Made by a program: the position numbers and the translations under genes. Source: CALKXV01 sp965228905 (GTDB lineage: Bacteria > Pseudomonadota > Alphaproteobacteria > Rhodobacterales > Rhodobacteraceae). Taken from it: 64,000 nt of DNA. Shown here in pieces: positions 36,126 to 44,759 of the stretch. The notes beneath the pieces are model-generated. The model had not been told where the DNA came from, searched no databases, and saw only the letters and a list, made by a program, of their open reading frames with translations. Every line of letters starts with the position of its first letter. Within the stretch, counting starts at the first letter, position 1. The stretch lies in contig CBDDII010000002.1 in the NCBI GenBank assembly GCA_965228905.1, forward strand, positions 186,001 through 250,000. The letters are read 5' to 3'.

Positions 36126-36307
36126 TCCTTGGTCAGCACAAAGCGTTTGTCACAGTAACCGCATTCGACCCAGCCGGTTTTGTCGTCAATCGACAACCAG
36201 ACGCGGGGATGGCCCAGAGCGCCTTCGCCACCATCGCAGGCGATGCGCGTCTGGGTGACAGTTTCAACCTCGGGCGGAGGCTGGGTTTGGGCGTTGTCAG
36301 TGGTCAT
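36122..36307 (-). CDS. zinc-finger domain protein (zf-CHCC type)
   Basis: A 61-residue protein. The C-terminal half carries a CHCC zinc site: IACDGGEGALGHPRVWLSID gives Cys and His, and VECGYCDKRFVL gives CxxC. This matches the small zf-CHCC family related to a complex I subunit (NDUFS6-like). The ATG at 36307 gives MTTDNAQTQPPPEVETVTQT; a longer frame begins at 36349 but is less compact. Precise role unclear. Confidence 0.8.
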   Translation of the reverse strand: MTTDNAQTQPPPEVETVTQTRIACDGGEGALGHPRVWLSIDDKTGWVECGYCDKRFVLTKD

Positions 36308-36370
36308 CGGCACATTCCATAAATCGGGCGATTCCGGACAATCTAACAAATCCGCAGTAGCGCCAATAGT

Positions 36371-36745
36371 TTAAGATTTCAACATTCTGCCAAGAGGGCG
36401 ACCGGCAAGGATGTGAAGGTGAAAGTGCGGCACTTCCTGAACGCCGTCCTGTCCGGCATTCGAGATGATGCGATAGCCCGCGCCCTGGTCGGGACCCACG
36501 CCCAGATCGGCGCAGATCGACCCGAAGGTACGCCAGAAATCGGCGATTTCGGCATCGCTGGCTTCTGCCGCGAAATGGTCGGCAGTGACATAAGCGCCTT
36601 TTGGGATCACCAGCACATGATGGGGGGCCTGGGGCTGGATGTCGCGAAAGGCAAGCGTGTGCGCGGTCTCGGCGACGGTGTCGTTCGGGATCTCGCCGCG
36701 CAGGATTTTCGCAAAGATGTTCTGATCGTCATAGGTATAGGCCAT
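36371..36745 (-). CDS. HIT-family hydrolase (Hint-like)
   Basis: A 124-residue histidine-triad protein with N-terminal DDQNIFAKILRGEIPNDTVA and the catalytic triad HFHLHILAGRPLG (His-x-His-x-His, about 108-112) near the end. Members hydrolyse purine nucleoside phosphoramidates. ATG 36745 is chosen; the open frame extends on into the neighbouring GT gene. Downstream of the GT14 gene, eight bases after its stop, on the same strand, so likely co-transcribed. Confidence 0.94.
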   Translation of the reverse strand: MAYTYDDQNIFAKILRGEIPNDTVAETAHTLAFRDIQPQAPHHVLVIPKGAYVTADHFAAEASDAEIADFWRTFGSICADLGVGPDQGAGYRIISNAGQDGVQEVPHFHLHILAGRPLGRMLKS

Positions 36746-36753
36746 GTCACTCC

Positions 36754-38331
36754 TCAGTCGACAAAGAGGTATTCGGTGGACATCACGTCCAGGGCTTTCG
36801 CGCGATCCAATCCCAGAAACTCGGCCAACGGGCCAGCGTTTTCTTCCGGGTTTGCCTTTTCGCGGATGCGGTGAAACTCGGGGAAATTCTGGTCGCGGAT
36901 CAATTCGGTTTCGCGGAACACGTCGTTCCGTATGGTGGGGACAAGCGTGCGGAAGGTTTCGGGTGCGGTGTGTTCCCCGGCCAATCCGACGCGCTTTGCG
37001 TGCCCGGCAAGATAGTCGTCGGTGTACTGACAGTCGATTTCCAACAGCCGCGTTTCGCTGCGGTCGGAATAGAAATCCTTGAAAAGGTCGAGGTTTACGG
37101 GATCGAGACAGATCATCAGCTGGTCCGTGTCGTAATAGTCGAACAGCATCCGCATGAGCGCGCGCCTGTGCCGCGTACGCTTGACCAGTGTCGCCTGGAT
37201 GCCGCCGAGGTCGGGTAGTGGGGTCGCTTCTTCGTCGAAGAGATATTCGATAGAAGGCATGTTCGACACCGAACCGATGCGGTCCAGAAGCCGCTTGGCG
37301 ACGTGCCATTTCTTGCAGGTGACGATCAGCAATCGGCGCTCGCGTCCGATGGTCGAGTCCTTCTCCCAGAAACGGGGCGCAAAACGTTCCCCGATCCGAC
37401 CTTGCCCGGTGAGGAAGGTGAACAACCGCCGGCCTTCGTCCGAGATGCGGAATTTGACGCCGCGCTTGGGGTAAAGGTCGCCCAGCTTTTCCTTCAACTC
37501 CAGCGCCTCGGGGCTGATCTTGCGTGCAAAAAGATAGTCCTGGGCCAACAGCAGATCGTAGTGATCGTTGTAGAAAGTCACCGGCATTCCGTAGTCGGAA
37601 AACATCAGGAAAGTCAGTGTACGATTGTCGATCTCGTTTTCCGGCACAAGGTGCCGGACCAGCGTCTGAAAGAAGGTTTCGTCCGGGATCCAGGTCGTGC
37701 GGAAGAACCGCACCACGTCACGGCGGGTGGCGACGAATTCAAGGATCGCTTCCACCGTGGGGCGGCGCAGGCACCACCATTGGCTGCCGATCATCATCTG
37801 GATGTCTTCGGGCACCTTGCGGGTGATCCCGAGACGCTTTTGCAACTCGAAAGATGCATAGAACAACTTGGCCTGGCTGCGTTCGTTGAACCAGTGGCGA
37901 TAGATCAGACGTTCTTCCTTGAAGCCGGTCTTGATCCAGTCGCTTTCAAAGAAGTCATAACTTTCAATATGATCGACGTCTCGGTTTTCCAGAAAAGCAT
38001 GGGTATGCTCGGCAGTCTTGATGGGCATACAATCGCCCGACAGCATGTAGAAATGGGTGGCACGGGGAAAAGCCTCGACCGCGGCTTCCACGGCCTTAAG
38101 CGTGGCGTCGACAAGGCTCCATTCCCCCCAACCGCATTTGATCCGGGTCTTCGGGAAGGTGACGCCGGGGTTGTCGGCAAGCTCGGCGCGCAGAAGATCA
38201 TAGTCGGCCTTTGGCGCACTGGCGTCGAAGTGAATCGCCATCTTGTCACCTGTCGCGGTCAATCGTCGGGCCTGGTCGACGATGGACTCGACGTTCTTGT
38301 GACACAAAAGAATGTACGCGATCTGCGCCAA
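36754..38331 (-). CDS. Core-2/I-branching (GT14-like) beta-1,6-N-acetylglucosaminyltransferase family protein
   Basis: A 525-residue glycosyltransferase. The N-terminal part (about 2-250) is the Core-2/I-branching type: IAYILLCHKNVESI, MAIHFDASAPKADYDLLRAE, IKCGWGEWSLVDATLKAVEA, HFYMLSGDCMPIKTAE and EESDWI-like FFESDWIKTGFKEERLIYRH. Such enzymes add beta-1,6-GlcNAc or xylose in animals; roseobacters have a DUF5928-type relative, from memory. The C-terminal half (about 330-525) is an extra domain of unknown role. No ATG fits: TTG at 38331 (TTG GCG CAG, protein MAQIAYILL) follows GGGGGCGG. A longer frame runs into the divergent sulfotransferase region and is rejected. Confidence 0.85.
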   Translation of the reverse strand: MAQIAYILLCHKNVESIVDQARRLTATGDKMAIHFDASAPKADYDLLRAELADNPGVTFPKTRIKCGWGEWSLVDATLKAVEAAVEAFPRATHFYMLSGDCMPIKTAEHTHAFLENRDVDHIESYDFFESDWIKTGFKEERLIYRHWFNERSQAKLFYASFELQKRLGITRKVPEDIQMMIGSQWWCLRRPTVEAILEFVATRRDVVRFFRTTWIPDETFFQTLVRHLVPENEIDNRTLTFLMFSDYGMPVTFYNDHYDLLLAQDYLFARKISPEALELKEKLGDLYPKRGVKFRISDEGRRLFTFLTGQGRIGERFAPRFWEKDSTIGRERRLLIVTCKKWHVAKRLLDRIGSVSNMPSIEYLFDEEATPLPDLGGIQATLVKRTRHRRALMRMLFDYYDTDQLMICLDPVNLDLFKDFYSDRSETRLLEIDCQYTDDYLAGHAKRVGLAGEHTAPETFRTLVPTIRNDVFRETELIRDQNFPEFHRIREKANPEENAGPLAEFLGLDRAKALDVMSTEYLFVD

Positions 38332-38469
38332 GCGCCGCCCCCAAGCTGTCGATTGCCTCGGGAAAGGTGTAGTCGCTGCGAAGGATTGAAGAAACCTCTG
38401 AAGTTTGCTTTTTTCGCCACAAGGCCCGATTGCACGGATAGGGCGATTTTTTGAAAAGGTTTTCGCCAG

Positions 38470-39273
38470 ATGGGGTTTCCCGGCACATGGATGACTGAAA
38501 GCGAAAGCGTCGTTTACCGCGTGGTGCCGAAATGCGCCTGCTCGACGATCGGTCAGATCATGTATTTTTCGGATCACGGCAGCTTTTACGATGGCGACAT
38601 TCATGACGCCAAGGAGGGTCTGCACAAGTGGGCGCAGGAACGCAGCCACGGCCCGATCGAAGAAAATGTGCGCAACAAGGACACCTTTGCCTTCACCTTC
38701 GTGCGTAATCCTTACACGCGAATCCTGTCATCGTTCTTTGACAAGATTTGTGGGATCCAGCGAAACGGTCAGAGGTATCGCGGCAACCTCATTCCGCAGT
38801 TGGCGCAGAACTATGGGATCGACGTTGAAAGCGAATTCGATCAGGTCGCCATGTTCCGACGATTCTTGCTGTTCGCCCGCGATACGATCCGGTTTCGCAA
38901 GCCGATGGATCCCGACATTCACTGGTCGTCCATGTCGGGTCATATCTCGACCTTCATTGCCAATGGCGGGCGTTATGATCGCATCCTTTGGACCGAGAAG
39001 TTCGACGAAGGCATGGCCGACGTTCTGGCCCATGTTCCGGTCAAGGTGCCGGTCGATCTTGGTGCCATCCCGAGGTTCAACGAAAGCGAAGGCCATGGGC
39101 CGAAAAGAGCGCATCCTGTCGGCGCGTTTTTCGACGATCTGTCCAAGCACCTGATTTACGAAATGTACAAACGCGACTTCGAACTGTTTCGCTATGACTT
39201 TGAAAACCCCGACAATCCGAACCCCGTGGGAGAGATTGATCTGGACGAGGTCCACAAGAAGCTGGGCAGCTAG
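38470..39273 (+). CDS. sulfotransferase family protein
   Basis: A 267-residue PAPS-dependent sulfotransferase of the carbohydrate (sulfotransfer_2) type. The 5'-phosphosulfate loop is VPKCACSTIGQ (about 19-29) and the 3'-phosphate site is FVRNPYTRILSSFFDK (about 77-92). No signal peptide or membrane helix is evident. It is divergent from the GT14 gene with 139 bases between starts, so the two probably act on the same glycan. ATG 38470 is used, with AAAAGG upstream; ATG 38491 is an alternative. Confidence 0.85.
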   Translation: MGFPGTWMTESESVVYRVVPKCACSTIGQIMYFSDHGSFYDGDIHDAKEGLHKWAQERSHGPIEENVRNKDTFAFTFVRNPYTRILSSFFDKICGIQRNGQRYRGNLIPQLAQNYGIDVESEFDQVAMFRRFLLFARDTIRFRKPMDPDIHWSSMSGHISTFIANGGRYDRILWTEKFDEGMADVLAHVPVKVPVDLGAIPRFNESEGHGPKRAHPVGAFFDDLSKHLIYEMYKRDFELFRYDFENPDNPNPVGEIDLDEVHKKLGS

Positions 39274-39505
39274 AATCGTTTTCGCGAATCGCCGCCTCTA
39301 GCTGCGGTGCGGCATGGCCCGGAAAGGTCCGGTCGGAAGAGTTTTCCACAGGGGTGGATACTTTTGTTATCCGAATTCAGCATATTAGTGCCGAGAAACA
39401 GCAAGTTTCCCCCCTAATAGATGTTCCGTGGTTCAGTCTTTCAGCCTATAGTCTCCGACAGCAAACGCCGAGAACGGCACATAAATAATTTATGCGGGGG
39501 GAGAG

Positions 39506-39790
39506 ATGATACGTTCCGAACTGGTGCAGAAAATTGCAGATGAGAATCCCCACCTGTACCAACGAGATGTCGAGCGTATCGTCGGCACGATCTTCGAAGA
39601 AATCATCGACGCCATGTCTCGCGGCGACCGCGTGGAACTGCGTGGCTTTGGGGCCTTTTCGGTGAAGAAGCGGGATGCCCGTGTCGGGCGCAATCCGCGC
39701 ACCGGCACCAGCGTTCAGGTCGACGAAAAGCACGTGCCGTTCTTCAAGACGGGCAAACTCTTGCGGGACCGACTTAACGGGAAATCCTGA
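39506..39790 (+). CDS. ihfB: integration host factor, beta subunit
   Basis: Nucleoid protein that bends DNA as a heterodimer with IhfA. 94 residues with the HU/IHF signature GFGAFSVKKRDARVGRNP followed by RTGTSVQV; the DNA-inserted Pro is in GRNPRTG. The ribosome site GGGGGGAGAG precedes ATG 39506. Upstream 232 bases are noncoding and AT-richer, probably its promoter. Downstream lapA overlaps by one base. Confidence 0.97.
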   Translation: MIRSELVQKIADENPHLYQRDVERIVGTIFEEIIDAMSRGDRVELRGFGAFSVKKRDARVGRNPRTGTSVQVDEKHVPFFKTGKLLRDRLNGKS

Positions 39791-40146
39791 TGCGTCTCAT
39801 CCGACTGCTTGTTCTGGCCATCATCGCGATCGTGCTTCTTGTGGTGGCCATGGCCAACCGCGATCCGCTGACAATCCGGATGCTGCCCGATGAACTTGCG
39901 CGTCTGGTTGGTGTGAACTGGGAAGTCACGCTGCCCGCCTTTGCCGTTCTGCTTGGGGCAATCGTCGTCGGGGTCGCCCTCGGGTTTGTCTGGGAATGGG
40001 TGCGCGAGCACAAGCACCGCGCAACCGCCGCGACCGAGGGCAAGGAACGGCGGCGGCTTGAGCGGGAAGTGAAGAAGGTCGCGCCTTCGGAAGACAAGGG
40101 CGACGATGTGCTGGCATTGCTTGAGGGCAGCCCGGCAACGCGCTAG
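39790..40146 (+). CDS. lapA: LapA-family (DUF1049) inner-membrane protein
   Basis: A 118-residue protein with two hydrophobic helices, LIRLLVLAIIAIVLLVVAMA and EVTLPAFAVLLGAIVVGVAL, joined by the DUF1049 loop NRDPLTIRMLPDEL, and a charged cytoplasmic tail. In enterics LapA works with LapB in LPS assembly control. The start overlaps the ihfB stop (TGATG). It is followed nine bases later by trpF. Confidence 0.88.
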   Translation: MRLIRLLVLAIIAIVLLVVAMANRDPLTIRMLPDELARLVGVNWEVTLPAFAVLLGAIVVGVALGFVWEWVREHKHRATAATEGKERRRLEREVKKVAPSEDKGDDVLALLEGSPATR

Positions 40147-40155
40147 ACCCGGCGC

Positions 40156-40794
40156 ATGACCACGGACATTCGAGTCAAGATCTGCGGGCTGAAGACGCCC
40201 GAGACAATCGCCGCTGCTGCCGAGGCGGGGGCGGCTTACGTCGGGTTCAACTTCTTTCCGAAGTCTCCGCGTTCGGTTCCTGTCGAGCTTGCACGAGAGC
40301 TTGCGCTGGAGGTTCCGCCGGGGGTTGCCAAGGTGGGCCTTGTGGTCGATGCGGATGGCTCCCGGTTGCAAGAGATCCTGGACGTGGTTCCGCTGGACAT
40401 CATTCAGTTGCACGGCAGCGAAACGCCGGAGCGTGTGAAAGAGGTCCGCGCGGCATTCGGATTGCCGGTGATGAAGGCCATCGGAATCGCAAGTGCGGAG
40501 GATGTCGGCAGGATCGACGAATATGCCGGGGTCGCCGACATGCTGCTGATCGACGCCAAGCCGCCCAAGGATGGCCCCTTGCCCGGAGGGAACGGGGTGG
40601 CTTTCGATTGGCGGCTGATCGCGAACCGTCGCTGGAGCTTGCCATGGATGCTGGCCGGAGGGTTGACGCCCGAGAACGTCGGCGAAGCGATTGCCCTGAC
40701 CGGTGCGCGCCAGGTGGACGTTTCGTCGGGCGTGGAATCCGCGCCGGGCGAGAAAGATGTGTCGCGCATCCGGGCCTTCCTGGGGGCGGTTTAG
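40156..40794 (+). CDS. trpF: phosphoribosylanthranilate isomerase
   Basis: Third step of the tryptophan pathway proper, an Amadori rearrangement in a TIM barrel. 212 residues with VKICGLKTPETI (catalytic Cys), YVGFNFFPKSPRSV, IQLHGSETPERV, LLIDAKPPKDGPLPGGNGVA (catalytic Asp) and LAGGLTPENVGEAI. Ends 21 bases from the convergent PBP gene. No trpB follows, unlike many relatives. Confidence 0.97.
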   Translation: MTTDIRVKICGLKTPETIAAAAEAGAAYVGFNFFPKSPRSVPVELARELALEVPPGVAKVGLVVDADGSRLQEILDVVPLDIIQLHGSETPERVKEVRAAFGLPVMKAIGIASAEDVGRIDEYAGVADMLLIDAKPPKDGPLPGGNGVAFDWRLIANRRWSLPWMLAGGLTPENVGEAIALTGARQVDVSSGVESAPGEKDVSRIRAFLGAV

Positions 40795-40815
40795 GCACCT
40801 TTCCCAGGTTCAGAC

Positions 40816-42945
40816 CTACCGTCCGAACAGTTCTTCCAGAATGTTGATGATCACGCGCTCGGCGGTGTTGCCACCTGAGTTGCGGCGGCGTTGCGGCTGT
40901 TGTTGCACTTGCCGTTCAGCCACCTGTTCCGGCACAGCCATTGGCAATGGACGGACCGGCAGGTCTTTGTGAAGGCGCAGCATGGTTTCGCGCCAGATTT
41001 CGGCGGGCAAGCCGCCACCGGTCACGCCGGTCAATGGCGTGTTGTCGTCGTATCCCATCCAGACACCGGCCACGTAGTCGGCGGTAAAGCCGATGAACCA
41101 GGCGTCGCGGGCGGCCTGTGTCGTGCCGGTCTTGCCCGCGGCCGGTCGACCGTTCAGGCGCGCGCGCGTGCCGGTGCCGCGTTCGATGACCTGGCTCATC
41201 ATATAGACCAGTTGTTGCGCGGCAGGTTCGGTGATGACACGTTCGCCGATGCCGCCTTCCTGTTCCAGAAGCGGCGTCTGTTCGCCTTTCAAGGTCAGTT
41301 CGATCAGCCCGTAGGGTTCGACCGAAGAGCCACCATTCAGGATGCCGGCATAGGCGCCTGTCATTTCCAGCAGTGTCGATTCCGAGGTTCCAAGGGCAAG
41401 GGCGGGGCCAACGGCAAGGTCGCTTTCAAGGCCGAAATCGGCGGCGATGTTGACCACCGCCTCGCGGCCCACCCGTTCGAAAACCTTGACGGCGGGGATG
41501 TTGCGCGATTGGGCCAGGGCCTGGGTCAGGGTCATTACGCCTTTGTAATCGCGGGTATAATTCTCGGGGCACCATTGGCCCGAGCCGGGAACGTCAAGGC
41601 ACAGGGGTTCGTCCGTGACCCGCGTGTTGGGGCCATATCCAAGATCGAGGGCTGCGCCAAAGACGAAAGGCTTGAAGGCCGAACCGGTCTGACGCTTTGC
41701 CTGGATCGCGCGGTTGAACTGCCCCGCAACACCCCTGAACTTGCGCCCGCCGACCATTGCGCGGACCGCGCCGTCAGCGCTCATCACCACGATGGCGGCC
41801 TGGGCTTTTGACCCTTCCTTGACCTTGTTGTCGAAGATGTATTGCAGGGCCTCTTCGGCAGAAGTCTGGATGTTCTGGTCGAAGGTCGTGCGGATGATGA
41901 CGTCTTCGGTGGTTTCGCCGGTCAGGAAGTTGGGGCCAAGGTCCATCACCCAATCGGCAAAGTAACCGCCCGCGCGGGCCTCGGCGGCGGCGGAAAGCTG
42001 GGCGGGGTTCTGTTGGGCGTCGGCGGCTTCGGCGGTCGAAAGATAGCCCTGTTCCTGCATCAGCCGGATGATCGTTGCTGCACGGTCGCGGCTGCGTTGC
42101 AGATCGGCGGTCGGGGCATAACGGCTGGGCGCTTTCAGAAGCCCGGCCAGCATTGCGGCCTCGGCGGGCAGGACTTCGTTTGCGGAAAGGCCGAAATAGC
42201 GTTGTGCGGCAGCTTCGAACCCACGTGCGCCTGCGCCGAGATAGGCGCGGTTCAGGTAGATCGTGAGAATGTCGTCCTTGGAATACCGCAGCTCCATCGC
42301 CATCGCATAGAGCGCTTCCTTGACCTTGCGGACAAGCGTGGTGCGGCGGCAGTCGGCCTCGAACTCGGCCTCGGTCATGCCACTGTCGGCGCTGTAGTTG
42401 TTACCGAGGCAAAGCAGTTTGGCGGTTTGCTGGGTGATGGTCGAGCCGCCGTGGCCAGAAAGCGGGCCGCGGCCTTCGGAGAGGTTGATACGCACGGCAC
42501 TGGCGATGCCACGCGGCGAGATGCCGAAATGACCGTAGAATCGCTTGTCCTCGGTCGCGATGACGGCGTTTTTCAGGTGCGGGGAAACGGTTTCAGCGGT
42601 GATCTGGCCGCCGAATTGTTCGCCCCGCCAGGCAAAGACCGCACCGTCGCGGTCCAGAAGTGTGACCGACCCGCGCGAGCGCCCGTCCAGCAGTGCCGTG
42701 ACGGGGGGCAGGGTGGCGGTATAGAACAGGACGGCACCGGCAATCGCCAATGTTACAAGGGCTGTGACGCGCCAGCCGATGCCCCACACCAACCGTGTCA
42801 CCAGCCGGAAAAGCCAGACAATCGGGTTGCGCGACCGAGCCTTGGGGGCCGGTTTCCGGGCGCGTGTTTTCGCCTTTGTCCTTGGTTTGGTCTGCGAACG
42901 TTTGTCCGCGACCAGTGATGGTCGTTTGTTTTTCGACCCGCTCAT
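40816..42945 (-). CDS. class A penicillin-binding protein (glycosyltransferase/transpeptidase)
   Basis: Bifunctional peptidoglycan synthase, 709 residues. After a basic cytoplasmic tail and one helix (VTALVTLAIAGAVLFYTATL), the GT51 domain has TEDKRFYGHFGISPRGI, GHGGSTITQQTAKL and RKVKEALYAMAMELRYSKDD; the transpeptidase has the SxxK site RQTGSAFKPFVFG, SRNIPAV as SxN, and GKTGTTQAARDAW as KTG. The N-terminal tail (residues 1-55) is rich in Lys, Arg and Pro, an anchor of the PBP1 type. PBP1A/1C assignment is not settled. Confidence 0.92.
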   Translation of the reverse strand: MSGSKNKRPSLVADKRSQTKPRTKAKTRARKPAPKARSRNPIVWLFRLVTRLVWGIGWRVTALVTLAIAGAVLFYTATLPPVTALLDGRSRGSVTLLDRDGAVFAWRGEQFGGQITAETVSPHLKNAVIATEDKRFYGHFGISPRGIASAVRINLSEGRGPLSGHGGSTITQQTAKLLCLGNNYSADSGMTEAEFEADCRRTTLVRKVKEALYAMAMELRYSKDDILTIYLNRAYLGAGARGFEAAAQRYFGLSANEVLPAEAAMLAGLLKAPSRYAPTADLQRSRDRAATIIRLMQEQGYLSTAEAADAQQNPAQLSAAAEARAGGYFADWVMDLGPNFLTGETTEDVIIRTTFDQNIQTSAEEALQYIFDNKVKEGSKAQAAIVVMSADGAVRAMVGGRKFRGVAGQFNRAIQAKRQTGSAFKPFVFGAALDLGYGPNTRVTDEPLCLDVPGSGQWCPENYTRDYKGVMTLTQALAQSRNIPAVKVFERVGREAVVNIAADFGLESDLAVGPALALGTSESTLLEMTGAYAGILNGGSSVEPYGLIELTLKGEQTPLLEQEGGIGERVITEPAAQQLVYMMSQVIERGTGTRARLNGRPAAGKTGTTQAARDAWFIGFTADYVAGVWMGYDDNTPLTGVTGGGLPAEIWRETMLRLHKDLPVRPLPMAVPEQVAERQVQQQPQRRRNSGGNTAERVIINILEELFGR

Positions 42946-43137
42946 TTATCCGGTCCGATTTTTCCTGCCTGAAGGCCAGACTAGACGGCTTTGCTGGCGA
43001 TGTGGAGCGATTATCAACGTTTGGGCGGCGTGGATTGTTCCGGGAGTGCCGTTTCCTTGCGTCAATTTTCTGAGAACTTCGGCGAGGATGGGGAAGTTCG
43101 GGCCGTGCGTATTTGAAAAGCGGTGAAGGAGGGCGGG

Positions 43138-43554
43138 ATGGAAGAGCGACGTGGGGGGTGTTTGTGTGGCGCCGTGACCTATCGGGTGACGGGGGCGATG
43201 CGGCCCGTTGTGGCCTGTCATTGCACCCAGTGTCGAAAGACCAGCGGGCATCATGTGGCGGCGACCTCGGCACCGCGCGGGGCAGTCGAGATTGAGGGCG
43301 AGGTGACCTGGTATCGCTCGTCAGAGACGGCGCGGCGCGGGTTCTGTGGCAGGTGCGGTTCGAACCTGTTCTGGGATGGGGTCGGGGCGAATTTGTCGAT
43401 ATTTTCCGGGACCTTGGATGGTGCGACCGGGTTGGAACTGGCGGGCCACATTTATTGCGATGACAAGGGCGATTACTACCGGATTGCAGATGGGACGCGG
43501 CAGGTCGGCGAGTATGATCCCGCTTTGACGACCATGGTGTCAGATCAGGAGTGA
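43138..43554 (+). CDS. GFA-family (Gfa-like, CENP-V) zinc protein
   Basis: A 138-residue zinc-binding protein of the glutathione-dependent formaldehyde-activating-like fold. Cysteines fit the family: RGGCLCGAV, CHCTQCRKTSG and GFCGRCGSNLFW. Most members have no proven activity on formaldehyde. ATG 43138 follows AAGGAGG. It is divergent from the PBP gene and convergent with the methyltransferase gene, overlapping it by 15 bases. Confidence 0.9.
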   Translation: MEERRGGCLCGAVTYRVTGAMRPVVACHCTQCRKTSGHHVAATSAPRGAVEIEGEVTWYRSSETARRGFCGRCGSNLFWDGVGANLSIFSGTLDGATGLELAGHIYCDDKGDYYRIADGTRQVGEYDPALTTMVSDQE

Positions 43555-43992
43555 GGCGGCGCCTTCGAGCTTCAGGAGAGCGACCTTTTTCTCGATGCCG
43601 TCGGGGGCGGAGAAACCGCCGAGGTTGGTGGCTCCGGTGACGCGGTGGCAGGGGATGAGGATGGCGATGGGGTTGGCACCGCAGGCCTGGCCGGCGGCCT
43701 GGGCAGAGATCTTGAGGGTCTTGGCTACTTCACCGTAAGTCCTTGTTTCACCGTAAGGAATGGTGAGAAGCGCGTCGAGGAATCGCTGTTGGCTGGCGGT
43801 GGCTTTCGGGGCAAGCGGGAGCGTGAAGCGGGTCAGGTCGCGCTGGAAGTAGCGGGCAAGTTGGCTTTCCGCTTCCAGCAAAAGCGGTGTGTTGTCAGTG
43901 GCTTGCCCGCCCCAAGAGAGCGCGGTGATCGCGCCGTTTTCTTCGGTCAGCGTCAGGGGGCCGAGGGGGCTGTCGGTGGTGCGTGCTGGCAT
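43540..43992 (-). CDS. ogt: methylated-DNA--protein-cysteine methyltransferase
   Basis: Suicide repair enzyme that moves methyl from O6-methylguanine to its own Cys. 150 residues with the active-site IPCHRVTGATNLGGF (PCHRV) at about 117-128, and the family lead-in TIPYGETRTYGEVAK and AAGQACGANPIAI. No Ada-type N-terminal domain. Upstream 156 bases contain an 11-bp tandem repeat. Confidence 0.95.
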   Translation of the reverse strand: MPARTTDSPLGPLTLTEENGAITALSWGGQATDNTPLLLEAESQLARYFQRDLTRFTLPLAPKATASQQRFLDALLTIPYGETRTYGEVAKTLKISAQAAGQACGANPIAILIPCHRVTGATNLGGFSAPDGIEKKVALLKLEGAASLLI

Positions 43993-44030
43993 TAACCATT
44001 GTTTTGCGACGAAACGAGGCGAAAAGGCAA

Positions 44031-44081
44031 CGTCGGTATCACGTCGGTATCACGTCGGTATCGCGTCGGTATCGCGTCGGT
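44031..44081. repeat. 11-bp tandem repeat (CGTCGGTATCR)4.6
   Basis: Two copies of CGTCGGTATCA, two of CGTCGGTATCG and a partial CGTCGGT in tandem. They lie 40-90 bases upstream of the ogt start, in its likely promoter or 5' leader. No gene is visible in this 156-base gap. Confidence 0.9.
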
Positions 44082-44148
44082 GAAGCCACCGGCGACGAAA
44101 CGGGCGGCAGGTCGAAACCGGCGTTCGGTCATCATTCCTGCGGAAGGG

Positions 44149-44754
44149 TTAACGGCGTCGTTTGAGCGAGATCAGCGCCGTGGCGGTGGCGAGGGCGATC
44201 AGCGCGGCGAGGGCGGTTTTCGTGACCGGTTCCATCGTGCCTTCGATCAAAAGCGCATGGCCTGCAGTGCCGATGACGATGATGACCGCCAAGGCAGCGT
44301 GAGCGGCCCGCCATGTGCGCGGCCTGCTGCGCAATCTTCGACGCAAAGCCGCCCAGAGTGCGGAGGCAAAGAGCGCCCACATGGCGATGACGCCGAAAGG
44401 GGAAAAGAGTGTGGGCGCGGTGAAGGTCAGGGCGTCGATGATGTCGGGCGGGCTGGTGATCCAGAGACCTGCCACGTGGAGGAGGACGGCAAGGACTATG
44501 GCGGTGCCGGTCCATTGGTGGATGCGGCGGGCGCTCGGGGGCGCGAGGCCGGGCAGGAAGTTGGCGGCAAGAAGTGGTTGCAGGAGGAGCAGCGCCATCG
44601 CGACGATGCCCGCAAAGCCCGCGAGGATATAGACGGGTTGCCGCCACGCGAGGTAGGGGCTGAAGGCTGCGGCGACCACCGGGACAGTCATGGCGATCAG
44701 GAGCGCGGCCCAGATCAGGGCGGTGCGCCGGTTCGGTCGTTTGCGCGGTGCCAA
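44149..44754 (-). CDS. ferric-reductase-like transmembrane protein (cytochrome b type)
   Basis: A 201-residue protein with about six hydrophobic helices. Histidines placed to bind heme between helices are seen in ARRIHQWTGTAIVLAVLLHV (two His, spaced about 14) and RAAHAALAVIIVIGTAGHAL (two His). This fits the ferric-reductase-like/YedZ-type fold; no flavin or NADPH domain is attached. It follows the Tat-exported protein gene five bases downstream, so the two are probably co-transcribed and may exchange electrons. Function is inferred. Confidence 0.75.
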   Translation of the reverse strand: MAPRKRPNRRTALIWAALLIAMTVPVVAAAFSPYLAWRQPVYILAGFAGIVAMALLLLQPLLAANFLPGLAPPSARRIHQWTGTAIVLAVLLHVAGLWITSPPDIIDALTFTAPTLFSPFGVIAMWALFASALWAALRRRLRSRPRTWRAAHAALAVIIVIGTAGHALLIEGTMEPVTKTALAALIALATATALISLKRRR

Positions 44755-44759
44755 TCCTG

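Noticed and set aside
44031..44081. The 11-bp repeats as a CRISPR array
   Set aside because: Units are contiguous with no spacers and too short. No cas genes are in the window.
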